A stretch of DNA of 64,000 nt from Sporosarcina sp. E16_8. GTDB taxonomy: Bacteria; Bacillota; Bacilli; Bacillales_A; Planococcaceae. Shown piece by piece: positions 35,837 to 45,341 of this stretch. Position 1 is the stretch's first letter, and the number at the start of each line of letters is the position of its first letter. The stretch covers positions 62,001 through 126,000 of the forward strand of contig NZ_JADPRZ010000002.1 in the NCBI RefSeq assembly GCF_017347095.1. The letters are read 5' to 3'. The position numbers and the translations under genes were made by a program. The notes below the pieces were generated by a model. That model saw only the letters and a list, made by a program, of their open reading frames with translations, was not told where the DNA came from and ran no database searches.

Positions 35837-38800
35837 CACATATACCCCCATTCGAGAGCCTGTCTTTGTTGCGATTGACGTTGCTTTCTTGCGATTTCGG
35901 AAGGTGTACCGTTTGCCCCGTATACATTGATTACAGTATTCCCACCTGTGTAACTACGGGAATTGTCATTGGCACCATTAGATCCCTGTCCACCATTCAC
36001 CCCTGCATAAGATGGCATACCGTACGAGCCGACTGGTTGAATAACTGCATTAGCAAGACGTTTTCCTGCATTGGCAACAGCTTTCATTTTGGAATCAAGT
36101 CCAATTTCCAAACCTTCACCTGCAAATTCACCAATGGCAAATGTTCTACGGGAAGGTGACTTAACTTTTAACGCTGATTCCATCGCTTTCGCCACTGCAT
36201 TAGCTATGTCACGAGCCTTATTCACAAGAGATGACTCCATGCTTGCTAAACCATCGAGTAAACCTCGTCCTGCATTCACTCCAATAGATTTGAGGGATTT
36301 CAATTCGTCGTCGGTTGCTTTGGTGATGGATTTTATTTTAGATGTCCAATCGTTTTCCAATGTAGTTAATTCTTTATTAGCAGCAGCCCGTAAATCAATA
36401 ATCTGCTTTTCGGTATTAGCTTTAAGTGGTGCCATTTCTTTTTCGGCTTGTTCTCGTGCTGATTTAGCTTTGCGCTTGTACAAATCCGAGTAAGTGGTGA
36501 GTTCTTTGTCAGTCATCTGATTCAAGGCGACCATTTGAGGCAAAGCTTTGACACCCATTACCCTCAACTCTTCAAGTAACCCATCGTCAATTGCCTTTTC
36601 AGATAGCATTCCGAACATTCTCGACCACTCTTCCAAGGCGCTCACTTGCGAGAGTAAGTTGTTCGTTAAATCTTGCCCTGATTGTTCGAATTTATATTCG
36701 TAAGCATCAAAAATGCCCATAAAATTAGTTAATGCGCTAGTTCTACTTTCAACAGACTTTGTATATTCATCTGTTAACTTCTGTTCTTCATTACGCAAGC
36801 GATCATTGATGACCATCATCTTATTGCCGTATTCATCATTAACTTTCACGACTTCATCATTGATTGCTTTCAGTGATGCCTGGTATGCCTTTTGTATCTC
36901 TACACGTTCTTTTGTTCCTTCATTAAAGAGTACGAGTGACTTCCTCCACACTTCCGACTCAGCGACAAGTGACAATTCTTCTAATGACTTTTTATCAGCA
37001 ACATACGTTTTTACAGATTCAAGTCTAGCTTTCGAAACTTCTGTTTCTTTCTTCTGCATATCAGCCCACGCTTTGTCGTTGACGCTAGTAAGTTTCTTTT
37101 GCTCGTCCTCATTGAGTTTGATTAATTTTACGGATGCCGTCGATCGAATATCATGCATCTTTTGCGTACCAGTTGTAACGATTTTACCTTTTTTATCTTT
37201 TGACGTTTTGAGTGCAGCTTGTGATGATTTAGCGGATTGCGATCCGAGTTCTTTACGTTTCGCTGCATATTCCTTTTGGATTTCTGTACGTTTTTTCTCA
37301 GCATCAGCAGATATTTTTATAACTTCTTCTGCGTTTTTTCGTGTAGCTGCTGAAAGTGCTTTACTGGCTCCCGCGACCGCATCCACCATCACTTTACCTG
37401 TATCAGACGCTGCCTTTGAGACACTATCGTTACTGTTTTTCAGCCCAATAACAAGACCTTTACCAGCATCCTCTGAAACTTTGATGAATTCTTTTGCTGG
37501 GGATTTCCGTCCGATAGATTTAGAAATACTTTCTACCATAGATTTTCCAAGGTTATATGATGCTGCGGCAACTTCCGCTGATTTTTTTATCATCCCCTCT
37601 TTCAACCCTTCAACGATGTCTCCCCCAACTTTTTTGAATTCCAATATACTCTTCGCAGCTTCTAATGCCGCGTCGATTAATATCCTTCTGACGATACGGG
37701 GTATTGCTTCTATTGACGTGGTGATTCCGGTTACTAAACCTGCCGCAGATTTAATTCCATCTGTCTCGAGTTTTTTAAACCATACCGCACTGTCGACGGC
37801 CATTTTCCCCAAATACTTATTTACAACGCCAGGTATTGTAGAGGTTGCAAGATCAATATTGCGACTCAGTTGAGTGAAGTGAATTAGACCATCCACGGCA
37901 ATTTCCCCGTATTTCGTATTCATCTTATTCCTGAAGACTTCCCACTTGGATAGGATTTCGCCGGTTTCCCAGTTGACCATTTCGATATGCTCTGTAGCCT
38001 GTTCTTTCGCTTCTTTGACAACATCCGCATGCATAATTTCAGCATGCTTCACTGAGCCGTCTTTCGCTCTAGTAGCTTCCGCAATCATCTTATCTGCTTG
38101 TTCAGCTGTAATGACGCCTGTTTCATCCCGCATGCGGATGATTTCGCCCATAGTTTCATCAAATTGCTTTTCCGCTTCCTTGACTGAGCCCTCGCGTTGT
38201 TTGGCTGAATTCTTAACAACGTCTGCCGCTTGTAGTGCCGACAAATCTCCTGCCGATTGTTTCATTTTTTCCATGATAATTTTTTGTTCAACTTCGCTAG
38301 CCGATAACGATTTTACCGCGAATTTATTCATGCTGTCTTTAATGTTATTGATTTCAGCAGCTTCCGCATCAGTCAAGTCCCGCTTCGCATTTTTCGCTGC
38401 ATTCATGATTTCTGCAACTCTATTGTTTTTGGATTCGAGAGAGAGAACTTCTAGCGTGTGAGAGTTTTCTTGTTTTTGTAATATTTTCGCTTCTTCTGCA
38501 TCTGTTAATACGGATGAATTCAAAAAGAAAGATGATGTAGCTTTCATACGTTCTGCGTGATTGGTATTTAATCCTTCTAATATCTGCGTATTCATAGCGC
38601 CGAATTTTTCAATCATAGACTTTGCCATTTCACCCGTCACGACTTTATTTCGGATGCTCATATCCATTACGGCCTGACCTGCACCATCGGATAACTCAAA
38701 GAAGCTACCGAGCGCTTTTTGCGTGGACTCCGAAACCTTTTTACCGAACCTGTCAACTTCTGGTATCGCATCTTTTGATAGATGTTTGACTAGTAATGCC

Positions 38801-40719
38801 ACACCGATACCAACTGCCGCTATTGCTGCTATTGCAATCCCTATAGGACCAGTCAATACAGTAAATACAGCTGCTAATGCAGATACAGCTGGCACAGCCG
38901 ATGCCACACCAGTAGTCATGACCGCAATTGCCATAGACGCTGTACCGAAAGCGGTTAGTATCGCGCCCACCGAACTGACAAGAGCACCAATGACAACGAG
39001 TACAGGACCAATCGCTGCTGCTATTCCTGCAATTACAAGTATTGTTTTTTGAGTAGCTTCACTCGTGTTGGCGAATCCTTCAATAAGCGGTTTCAACTTT
39101 TTGATAACATTATTAATCACAGGAAGAATAATAGATCCCAATGTAATACCTAATTCCTTCAAGTAATTGACCATTATTTGAAGTTGAGAAGCAGTTGTTT
39201 TGTAACGTTGTTCTGCTTCATTCGTAAGTGCTACGTTTTCAGTCCAACCATCATTCGATACTTTGATAGCTGAGCCGAAAAGTTCACTTGCTCCACCTGC
39301 TCGTAGTAAACTGTCACGCAGGAGAACACTAGTAATACCCATTTCTTGAAGCATGTTAATAGCTGTGTCGCCAGAGTTTTCTGCATTGGCAAGACCATCA
39401 ATAAAACTCCCAATTGCTCCAACTGCATCCTTTTCAAACGCCGTTTTGAATTGCTCACCCGTCATGCCCGCAATTTTTGAAAAACCTTCGAGTTCTACAC
39501 CGGCTTTTACAATAGCCGACAATTCCTTCTTCGTCATCCCCATGCTTTCTGCCATGTTTCCAAATGCTTTCCCGCTATGGGATGCCATCATTTGCATATC
39601 GCGCAAAGACAAACCTGTTTCCTTTGATAGCTTCTGGACTTTTGTAAACCCTGTAGATGTGGCTAACTGCATCTGGACCATTACACGCGAGAATGCACTA
39701 CCACCCATTTCCGCATTTATACCCACAGAGGTGAGAGCCGTAGACAGCCCTAAAATATCGGCTTCACTCATTCCAACCTGAGACCCTGCCCCTGCTAATC
39801 GGAGTCCCATTTCCACAATTTCTTTTTCCGTCGTTGCAAAGTTATTACCCAGGGCTACGACACTAGATCCTAGACGGTCGAAATCTTTTTGATTCATACC
39901 GGTAATGTTGGCTAGTCGAGCAAGCGCTGTTGCCGCTTCTTCAGATGACATGTTGGTTGCAACACCAAGGTCAACCATCGTACGAGTAAAACCAAGAATT
40001 GCTTCCTTTTTGATACCCAATTGTCCAGCTGCTTCTGCAACTCCTGCAATCTCAGTGGCAGCCGCCGGAATTTCTTTTGCCATGTTTCGGATTCCTTTTT
40101 CAAGGACCGCAAATTCTTCCTCTGTTGCATCTACGGTTTTTCTAACTCCTGCAAATGCCGTTTCAAAATCAATTGCAGATTTAGCAGCAAGTACCCCCAT
40201 CGCAACAATTGGAGCAGTAACCTTCATCGACATACTTTTCCCGATTGAAGTCATCTTGTCACCCACAGCTGTCATCGTGGCTCCGACTGCCCGCATCCGT
40301 TCACCGAGTTGAGTCCAAGCGCTTTCGCTCAGCCGCAATTCATCCCGTTGTCGTTGAAGTGCAGCAGCTACTTCTGCCAATTCAGCTTCTGTCCGGTTAT
40401 ATTCGGCTGTCGCCCGATTTAAAGCGATAGCCAAACGTTCCGTTTCAACCGAGTTTTCACCGGTTGCAGCTTTACTCGCTTCGTATGCTTCGCGTAATCG
40501 GCGGACTTTGATTTCTTGACCGTCTAACATGCGGGTTAATGTTTCTTGTTTTGTGGATAGCCCCTGAATCGAGTTTCCCCAAGTATTTCCTTGAGCACGA
40601 ACTGAAGCCATTTCTTGACCCATCGCCCTTAGATTCCTGTCAATACTAGCCATTGATTGACTAAAGTTAGCCGAATCTAAGGTTAAACTTACTTTTAACG
40701 CACCAACATCCTGTGCCAA
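35836..40719 (-). CDS. Tape measure protein
   Basis: 1627 residues, the largest gene of the prophage. It has an N-terminal coiled coil, the TP901-type core (about 185-330, FETAFAGVRKTVDATEEEF and GMNQKDFDRLGSSVVALG), and hydrophobic stretches near 540-660. Repeated long helices follow, with SIGRKSPAKEFI and MESALKVKSPSRRT repeats near the end. It sets tail length and is ejected during DNA entry. The TTG start follows GGAGGTGAGG. Large open antisense frames here are codon-bias shadows. Confidence 0.95.
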   Translation of the reverse strand: MAQDVGALKVSLTLDSANFSQSMASIDRNLRAMGQEMASVRAQGNTWGNSIQGLSTKQETLTRMLDGQEIKVRRLREAYEASKAATGENSVETERLAIALNRATAEYNRTEAELAEVAAALQRQRDELRLSESAWTQLGERMRAVGATMTAVGDKMTSIGKSMSMKVTAPIVAMGVLAAKSAIDFETAFAGVRKTVDATEEEFAVLEKGIRNMAKEIPAAATEIAGVAEAAGQLGIKKEAILGFTRTMVDLGVATNMSSEEAATALARLANITGMNQKDFDRLGSSVVALGNNFATTEKEIVEMGLRLAGAGSQVGMSEADILGLSTALTSVGINAEMGGSAFSRVMVQMQLATSTGFTKVQKLSKETGLSLRDMQMMASHSGKAFGNMAESMGMTKKELSAIVKAGVELEGFSKIAGMTGEQFKTAFEKDAVGAIGSFIDGLANAENSGDTAINMLQEMGITSVLLRDSLLRAGGASELFGSAIKVSNDGWTENVALTNEAEQRYKTTASQLQIMVNYLKELGITLGSIILPVINNVIKKLKPLIEGFANTSEATQKTILVIAGIAAAIGPVLVVIGALVSSVGAILTAFGTASMAIAVMTTGVASAVPAVSALAAVFTVLTGPIGIAIAAIAAVGIGVALLVKHLSKDAIPEVDRFGKKVSESTQKALGSFFELSDGAGQAVMDMSIRNKVVTGEMAKSMIEKFGAMNTQILEGLNTNHAERMKATSSFFLNSSVLTDAEEAKILQKQENSHTLEVLSLESKNNRVAEIMNAAKNAKRDLTDAEAAEINNIKDSMNKFAVKSLSASEVEQKIIMEKMKQSAGDLSALQAADVVKNSAKQREGSVKEAEKQFDETMGEIIRMRDETGVITAEQADKMIAEATRAKDGSVKHAEIMHADVVKEAKEQATEHIEMVNWETGEILSKWEVFRNKMNTKYGEIAVDGLIHFTQLSRNIDLATSTIPGVVNKYLGKMAVDSAVWFKKLETDGIKSAAGLVTGITTSIEAIPRIVRRILIDAALEAAKSILEFKKVGGDIVEGLKEGMIKKSAEVAAASYNLGKSMVESISKSIGRKSPAKEFIKVSEDAGKGLVIGLKNSNDSVSKAASDTGKVMVDAVAGASKALSAATRKNAEEVIKISADAEKKRTEIQKEYAAKRKELGSQSAKSSQAALKTSKDKKGKIVTTGTQKMHDIRSTASVKLIKLNEDEQKKLTSVNDKAWADMQKKETEVSKARLESVKTYVADKKSLEELSLVAESEVWRKSLVLFNEGTKERVEIQKAYQASLKAINDEVVKVNDEYGNKMMVINDRLRNEEQKLTDEYTKSVESRTSALTNFMGIFDAYEYKFEQSGQDLTNNLLSQVSALEEWSRMFGMLSEKAIDDGLLEELRVMGVKALPQMVALNQMTDKELTTYSDLYKRKAKSAREQAEKEMAPLKANTEKQIIDLRAAANKELTTLENDWTSKIKSITKATDDELKSLKSIGVNAGRGLLDGLASMESSLVNKARDIANAVAKAMESALKVKSPSRRTFAIGEFAGEGLEIGLDSKMKAVANAGKRLANAVIQPVGSYGMPSYAGVNGGQGSNGANDNSRSYTGGNTVINVYGANGTPSEIARKQRQSQQRQALEWGYM

Positions 40720-40732
40720 ATCACCTCACCTC

Positions 40733-41280
40733 CTACCATTGCACGTGATCGGCATATACTTTTTCGGCTTTTACTGATTCTTTTTTCCAACCTTTGAATA
40801 CTGCGTGTCTATTCCACAGGGAGAGAATCTTTCGGGGTGTCATCTTCCACACTTCTGATTCCGTCCTGTGTAAATGGACGGTTCCAATATAGATGAAAAA
40901 ATCAAACGGGATTTCTGTTTCATTTACTTTCCCGATTCATCTTCTGTAGCTACCTCGGTTTCAGATTGTTCAGGTGTGGATGCTGAGAACGCTTTGCCTA
41001 ATGCATCTACTACTTCTGCGAAGTTACTCATGTCGATTAAAGCGGCTGCCTTTTTTTCTGTAAAATCATCATCTTCTTCGTGAGCCAAAACACTATGAAG
41101 GATTGTTCTGATTTTTCCGAAGCTACGGTTTGACAAACCTTCTACTAATTCTTCGAATCCCAAACCTTTATTTTCTAATTCACACAAAGCGTTCAAATCA
41201 AATTTAAGTGTTCGTTCTTTTCCGTCCAACAATGTAACTTTTGCACCCTGGTCTTTCATTACCTGTCCTTTAGTAGCCAT
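40733..41280 (-). CDS. Tail assembly chaperone gpGT (made by -1 frameshift)
   Basis: The frame that opens by slipping back one base at GGGAAAG (40927-40933) adds about 65 residues (ETEIPFDFFIYIGTVHLHRT and onward to HVQW). It ends at TAG 40733-40735, 13 bp before the tape-measure start. It is the T domain of the lambda-like gpGT pair, which recruits tube subunits to the tape measure. The extension lacks its own start with a ribosome site. Confidence 0.85.
40924..41280 (-). CDS. Tail assembly chaperone gpG
   Basis: 118 residues with VTLLDGKERTLKFDLNALCE, the TAC_1-type opening of Gram-positive siphovirus chaperones. An acidic C-terminus ends ESGK just after the slippery heptamer. It lies between tail tube and tape measure, as in all such phages. 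It acts in tail assembly and is absent from the virion in model phages. Confidence 0.9.
   Translation of the reverse strand: MATKGQVMKDQGAKVTLLDGKERTLKFDLNALCELENKGLGFEELVEGLSNRSFGKIRTILHSVLAHEEDDDFTEKKAAALIDMSNFAEVVDALGKAFSASTPEQSETEVATEDESGK
40927..40933 (-). other. Programmed -1 ribosomal frameshift site
   Basis: G GGA AAG in the zero frame, directly followed by the TAA stop of gpG. It fits the X-XXY-YYZ rule. Confidence 0.85.
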
Positions 41281-41310
41281 ATATAAAACCCTCCTAATTT
41301 TTAAATCAAA

Positions 41311-41340
41311 TAAAAAAAGAGCCGAATATATCGACTCTCA
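41311..41340 (-). terminator. Terminator after the tail tube gene
   Basis: On the minus strand GAGTCG pairs with CGGCTC (one G-U) around a 7-base loop, followed by TTTTTTTATT. Partial termination here would keep tube protein above chaperone and tape-measure levels. Confidence 0.75.
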
Positions 41341-41349
41341 ATCTGTTAA

Positions 41350-41934
41350 TTAAACTACCGCTACGCCGTCATAAACTTTCGTAAACCAACCCGTGGCGAC
41401 AGCAGGCTTGAACGCAAGGTCGTCTTCGTCAACTATGCGACGTTTGATACCCTCGCCTTTTGTATTCAGCATCGTGTCGCTGTGGACGAACACACCCTTG
41501 ATAGTAGGAGTGTTGTATTCGATTGTTTCACCCTTTGTTTTATACGATTCTTCTGGTGCTTGGAAGCTTCCTTTGTAATAAACGATATAACGGTATTTCC
41601 CGTTAGTTTTAAGTGATCGGAACATTAACGCAACATTAGGTGGGATATCTCCTGTAGAGTCCTCTACAGCGCCGTTAGCGTCAATTGTTTTACCAAGTAG
41701 TTTTGCATAAATGGCATTAGACAGAGAGTCGATACCAAGTTCGATTTCTGTTTCACCTTCCGCGGATGCCGACTCTGCTGCCCCGTCATCCGCATAAAGG
41801 ATAGCGGACGATACTTTAGGTGCTACCTTCGCTTCGATTGCTTTTGCAATCCGATAAGGTGTTCCGAATGTTCCGTCCAAGTCTGAAATTTCTGCCACAT
41901 ATAAATCTTTTAACCCAATTAGTACTCCTGCCAT
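41350..41934 (-). CDS. Major tail (tube) protein
   Basis: 194 residues, matching the phi13-family tail tube proteins: MAGVLIGLKDLYVAEISDLD, a central acidic region (YADDGAAESASAEGETEIEL), and YNTPTIKGVF near the end. It polymerises into the tail tube around the tape measure. It is followed by a terminator and the chaperone genes. Confidence 0.9.
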   Translation of the reverse strand: MAGVLIGLKDLYVAEISDLDGTFGTPYRIAKAIEAKVAPKVSSAILYADDGAAESASAEGETEIELGIDSLSNAIYAKLLGKTIDANGAVEDSTGDIPPNVALMFRSLKTNGKYRYIVYYKGSFQAPEESYKTKGETIEYNTPTIKGVFVHSDTMLNTKGEGIKRRIVDEDDLAFKPAVATGWFTKVYDGVAVV

Positions 41935-41936
41935 AA

Positions 41937-42272
41937 TTAAATTCCTCCTGTGATTTCGTAGTAAAATCTATAAATTTTGTGAAACGTTTTTGTGTCATCT
42001 TCGTAAAACTCTCTTCCGTCAACCCGCGTGAATCCCGCTTGAATCATTAACGCTTTCGTCTGCTCAACCAATGCCGCATAATTCCCTTTTGACCAAATAT
42101 CAACTTGGATGGAACGGCGTTCAGTTTGTTCTGCATCTTCCGCGAATGACGTTCCCATTTCGTTATACTCAAAAAACGTAATATACGTCGAAGTTGTACC
42201 GGAATACACTTGAAAGGAAGTTGGGACGTTAGCCGGTTTAAGTGTATTGATTATTAAACTGTTTAAACTCAC
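41937..42272 (-). CDS. Tail terminator / tail-component protein (DUF3168-like)
   Basis: 111 residues. The SLIINTLKPANVPTSFQVYS opening and the RRSIQVDIWSKGNYAALVEQ strand-helix are typical of the small tail-terminator proteins in this slot. It probably caps the tube at the head-proximal end. It overlaps the gp10-like gene by four bases. Confidence 0.78.
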   Translation of the reverse strand: MSLNSLIINTLKPANVPTSFQVYSGTTSTYITFFEYNEMGTSFAEDAEQTERRSIQVDIWSKGNYAALVEQTKALMIQAGFTRVDGREFYEDDTKTFHKIYRFYYEITGGI

Positions 42273-42631
42273 AATCCCAACCCCCTTCTGATTTGTTCGG
42301 CCATGATTTGTTCGATTCTAGTTTTTTCTCGCTCGAATGTCGGGCGCATAAATGGGCGGGCGCTCATCTTTCTTGTCCCGAACTCAACAAAGTGGGCGCG
42401 AAATGCAGGACCTTGTTGTGATGGTCCAATCTGAATCTTTCCGTCCACAACTTCGTCCTTCGTAATGCTTTCTTTAAGCTTTCCCGTCCGTACTGGCACA
42501 TTGTTTTGGATCTCTTTCCGCAAGTGTTCGCCTGCTTCTGTAAGTGCATCTTTTTCAATGTTTGTTGCGTTCGCCATTTGGGATAATCGTGCTTGCAGTT
42601 CAGCTAGACCTGTCATTTCGATTCGGGCCAT
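42269..42631 (-). CDS. HK97 gp10-family neck protein
   Basis: 120 residues with LRKEIQNNVPVRTGKLKESI and FRAHFVEFGTRKMSARPFMR, the two diagnostic blocks of the HK97 gp10 family (head-tail joining/tail-completion). It overlaps both neighbours, so translation is coupled. Confidence 0.9.
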   Translation of the reverse strand: MARIEMTGLAELQARLSQMANATNIEKDALTEAGEHLRKEIQNNVPVRTGKLKESITKDEVVDGKIQIGPSQQGPAFRAHFVEFGTRKMSARPFMRPTFEREKTRIEQIMAEQIRRGLGL

Positions 42632-42951
42632 TACATAACCGCCTCTTTTACGACGATAGTCATAGACTTGTTGAGCATGTCATCATTTGTGAGTGAGGTA
42701 ATATCATAATCCTGCTTATTAAACCGGATCCGCATCGAATCATCTACATTGGGGTGATAACGAATGGTAACCACTTTGTTATCTTGCATTTGTGTTTTAG
42801 CTGCTTCAAAAAAACTACGTCCCTTTAGCGTTTCGACGGATGCCCAAACCGTTACGTGTTCCGTCCATTCAATATTCGGGAATCCGTCAGAATCTTCACC
42901 CTCTGGGGGACTAAGAAACGTGACACGGTGTCTCATTCGTCCGGGATTCAT
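42631..42951 (-). CDS. Head closure / head-tail adaptor protein
   Basis: 106 residues beginning MNPGRMRHRVTFLSP, with VWASVETLKGRSFFEAAKTQ. This is the signature of the SPP1 gp16-like phage head-tail joining family. It seals the connector after packaging. Confidence 0.9.
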   Translation of the reverse strand: MNPGRMRHRVTFLSPPEGEDSDGFPNIEWTEHVTVWASVETLKGRSFFEAAKTQMQDNKVVTIRYHPNVDDSMRIRFNKQDYDITSLTNDDMLNKSMTIVVKEAVM

Positions 42952-43121
42952 GATGCATCATCTTTTTTTGTTGCTTTTTTCGGCATTTTCACCTGTTCTA
43001 TAAATCCGAGACCGATTAACTTCTCTGTTTGCTTCGCGTCCGCACTTGTGTATTCCGCGTCAATTTCAAACAATTTCAGAGCATGAGCCTGGCATTTGAA
43101 TCTTTTTAATACTTTATACAT
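42948..43121 (-). CDS. Small protein between head-tail connector genes
   Basis: 57 residues: MYKVLKRFKCQAHALKLFEI, then FIEQVKMPKKATKKDD. It resembles short head-cluster proteins with an SH3-like or Rho-N-like core plus a Lys-rich tail. GGTAGGTG precedes the ATG, and it overlaps the adaptor start. The function is unknown. Confidence 0.75.
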   Translation of the reverse strand: MYKVLKRFKCQAHALKLFEIDAEYTSADAKQTEKLIGLGFIEQVKMPKKATKKDDAS

Positions 43122-43137
43122 TTAAAACACCTACCTT

Positions 43138-43407
43138 TCAGCAGTTAGAGAGTTGTAACAGCATACTTTGGACGGTAAATCGCACCTTTTCACCGACTTT
43201 CGAAGCTGTTAATTCTCTACTTTCGTACCAATCAGTCACAAGAACTAAACAAAATAGCCTGGCTTGATCGTGAGTGTGGTCAAACACTGTACCGGTTGCG
43301 TTTTTTAAGTAGTTTTCAGAAGCGGCGATAAGCATTTGTACACTTCCGTCATCCTCCGACCCATCGATACGCAACCATTCTTTCGTTTCTTCCAGTGATA
43401 AAATCAT
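43138..43407 (-). CDS. Head-tail connector protein (gp6-like)
   Basis: 89 residues with LSLEETKEWLRIDGSEDDGS and an all-helical body (MLIAASENYLKNATG). This is the QLRG/gp6-like connector that forms a ring beneath the portal. It lies directly after the capsid gene. Confidence 0.88.
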   Translation of the reverse strand: MILSLEETKEWLRIDGSEDDGSVQMLIAASENYLKNATGTVFDHTHDQARLFCLVLVTDWYESRELTASKVGEKVRFTVQSMLLQLSNC

Positions 43408-43451
43408 TCATTTCACCTCATTAGAAAAAGACGACCATAAGGCCGCCTTCA

Positions 43452-44549
43452 TTATGGTGTTGGTGTAAGGTCGAGTTGACCGTAAACAAACGCTTCTTCA
43501 TCACGCGTTTTAACTACGAAACGTTCGATAGCACGGAACAGCGTAACGTCAGTGAGGTACGCATCTGACGCTACATCACTTGCGCGAACTTCCGTTTTCT
43601 TGCGGTCGAACAATACGACTGCTTCTTTCAGATCGCCAATAATAAGTGGCGCTTTGTTAGCAGCAGTTGGCAAATCTTTGTTGGAGATAACTTGTACAGG
43701 GACGCCGAAAAGTTGTTTTCCGCTTGCCGCAATAACAGATGGTTGTAGCAGATAATTTCCGTCTTTGTCTTTCAGTTTGTCAAGATAGTTGTAACCGTCC
43801 TGATTCGTAACAATTGTGGACGTGTAACGGAATGAAGGATCTAGCGTGACGTTAAGTACATCTTTAATTGCGTCCACATCTGCGATAGCTGTTTTCGCTT
43901 TAGTCCCTAACTCTGCAAGGATCAACTGATTACGAGTCACGCGGGATTCATCGCCAATCCAGCTCGTGATAGTCCCTTCAATCGCCTGGTCGCTGTCGGC
44001 AAGTAGTTCGCTAGTGACGCGCAAGAAACCGGCATATTTATCAACTTTGTATTCCAAGTTAGTAAACTGTGGAGTGGCTTTTTCTGCAATTTCTCCTGAT
44101 TCAAGAACTTTTGCAAATCCTGTTTGTTGAGCACGTTTTTTGAACACTCGGCTACCGCTTAGAGTAGTGACAGGCTCAACTGTAACTAACGCTTCCAGAG
44201 AGTCCTTACTTTCACGTTGTTCATTGATCTTCGTTTGAATATCCTGCGGGACAGTGTAACCGCCATCCGTTTTACTACCTTCACTCATCGCATTTTGGAA
44301 CTTCGAACGCACACCATTAATGAAGTTTTTCACTTCGTTGTTTTCGGGTGTCTTTGCAGGTTCTTTATTATCGATAACTGCCTTTTCTTCGTCATACAGA
44401 TCTTTTGCAATATCAAATTTATTTTGAAGCGCCATTGCTTCATCTTTAGCTGCCTTCGCTTCATCCAGTTTGTTTTCAACTAAGAAAGCCTTAGCTTCTT
44501 CCTTTTTATTTGCAATTGCCTCTAACATTTCACGTAATTCTTTATTCAT
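43452..44549 (-). CDS. Major capsid protein, HK97 fold
   Basis: 365 residues. The first about 85 form a charged coiled-coil scaffold (delta) domain. The fold then begins near SEGSKTDGGYTVPQDIQTKI, with the E-loop, and the P/A domains end in VVLFDRKKTEVRASDVASDA. The delta domain is probably removed by the ClpP-like protease encoded upstream. It makes the icosahedral shell. Confidence 0.95.
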   Translation of the reverse strand: MNKELREMLEAIANKKEEAKAFLVENKLDEAKAAKDEAMALQNKFDIAKDLYDEEKAVIDNKEPAKTPENNEVKNFINGVRSKFQNAMSEGSKTDGGYTVPQDIQTKINEQRESKDSLEALVTVEPVTTLSGSRVFKKRAQQTGFAKVLESGEIAEKATPQFTNLEYKVDKYAGFLRVTSELLADSDQAIEGTITSWIGDESRVTRNQLILAELGTKAKTAIADVDAIKDVLNVTLDPSFRYTSTIVTNQDGYNYLDKLKDKDGNYLLQPSVIAASGKQLFGVPVQVISNKDLPTAANKAPLIIGDLKEAVVLFDRKKTEVRASDVASDAYLTDVTLFRAIERFVVKTRDEEAFVYGQLDLTPTP

Positions 44550-44588
44550 GTATGTGTTCCTCCTCGTTTTTTGGGTATAAAAAAAGAA

Positions 44589-45341
44589 CTAGATCAAGTC
44601 TAATTCCATTCGTATTTTTTCTTTTTCGATGTTTACAAGTTCTTCAGCTTCATTATCGGCTTTTTTATATTGGGCAACGATTTGTTTAATGGAGTCGCCA
44701 GTGTTGTTCGCCACTTTCAAACGATTAAACGAGAAATCCTTAACGTTTTCCACTTCAATCGGTTTGTCTTGGTACAGCACACCATTTGCGAACCCCTCTT
44801 TGACAGCCACATTCGCGGACATCCAAGTTTCATTGTCCATCATCGCGGAAATATCTTCGCGAGAACGCCCCGTTTTAACGATATATGCATTGACGATGGA
44901 CTCTTTAACCTCGTCTAACACATCAGCAACTTTACGCATTTCATGCATATCGCCATACGATCCAGTCATCGGGTTATGAATCATCATTAAAGCGGTTGGG
45001 GACATAAGTATTTCATCACCCGCCATCGCGATAACGGATGCTGCACTCATTGCCTTACCATCTACTTTGACCGTCACCTTGCCTGTATGCTCTTTTAGCG
45101 CATTATAGATACTTGCACCTGCAAATACGCTACCGCCATAAGAATCAATCCACACGGTCAGATCCGAACCCTTGAACTCGTTTAGTTCTTCTTTGAATGC
45201 ATTGGGAGATGCTGCAGGTTCACCGAACCACTCATAAATCCAAGCGTCACCGTCATCAACGATATCCCCTTCGATTCGCAGTTCAATGTTTTCAAGTTCT
45301 GTTTCTGTTGCTTTGTTTTTAATAAATTTCCAAAACGGCAT
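44589..45341 (-). CDS. ClpP-like prohead maturation protease
   Basis: 250 residues. The ClpP core has VWIDSYGGSVFAGASIYNAL, catalytic Ser in GKAMSAASVIAMAG (about 103) and His in MMIHNPMTG (about 122). It processes the capsid delta domain during prohead maturation. It overlaps the portal stop by one base. Confidence 0.93.
   Translation of the reverse strand: MPFWKFIKNKATETELENIELRIEGDIVDDGDAWIYEWFGEPAASPNAFKEELNEFKGSDLTVWIDSYGGSVFAGASIYNALKEHTGKVTVKVDGKAMSAASVIAMAGDEILMSPTALMMIHNPMTGSYGDMHEMRKVADVLDEVKESIVNAYIVKTGRSREDISAMMDNETWMSANVAVKEGFANGVLYQDKPIEVENVKDFSFNRLKVANNTGDSIKQIVAQYKKADNEAEELVNIEKEKIRMELDLI

Noticed and set aside
36713-38461. Long plus-strand frames opposite the tape-measure gene (386 and 171 residues)
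   Set aside because: Antisense shadows of a long helical coding region; no ribosome sites or recognisable domains.
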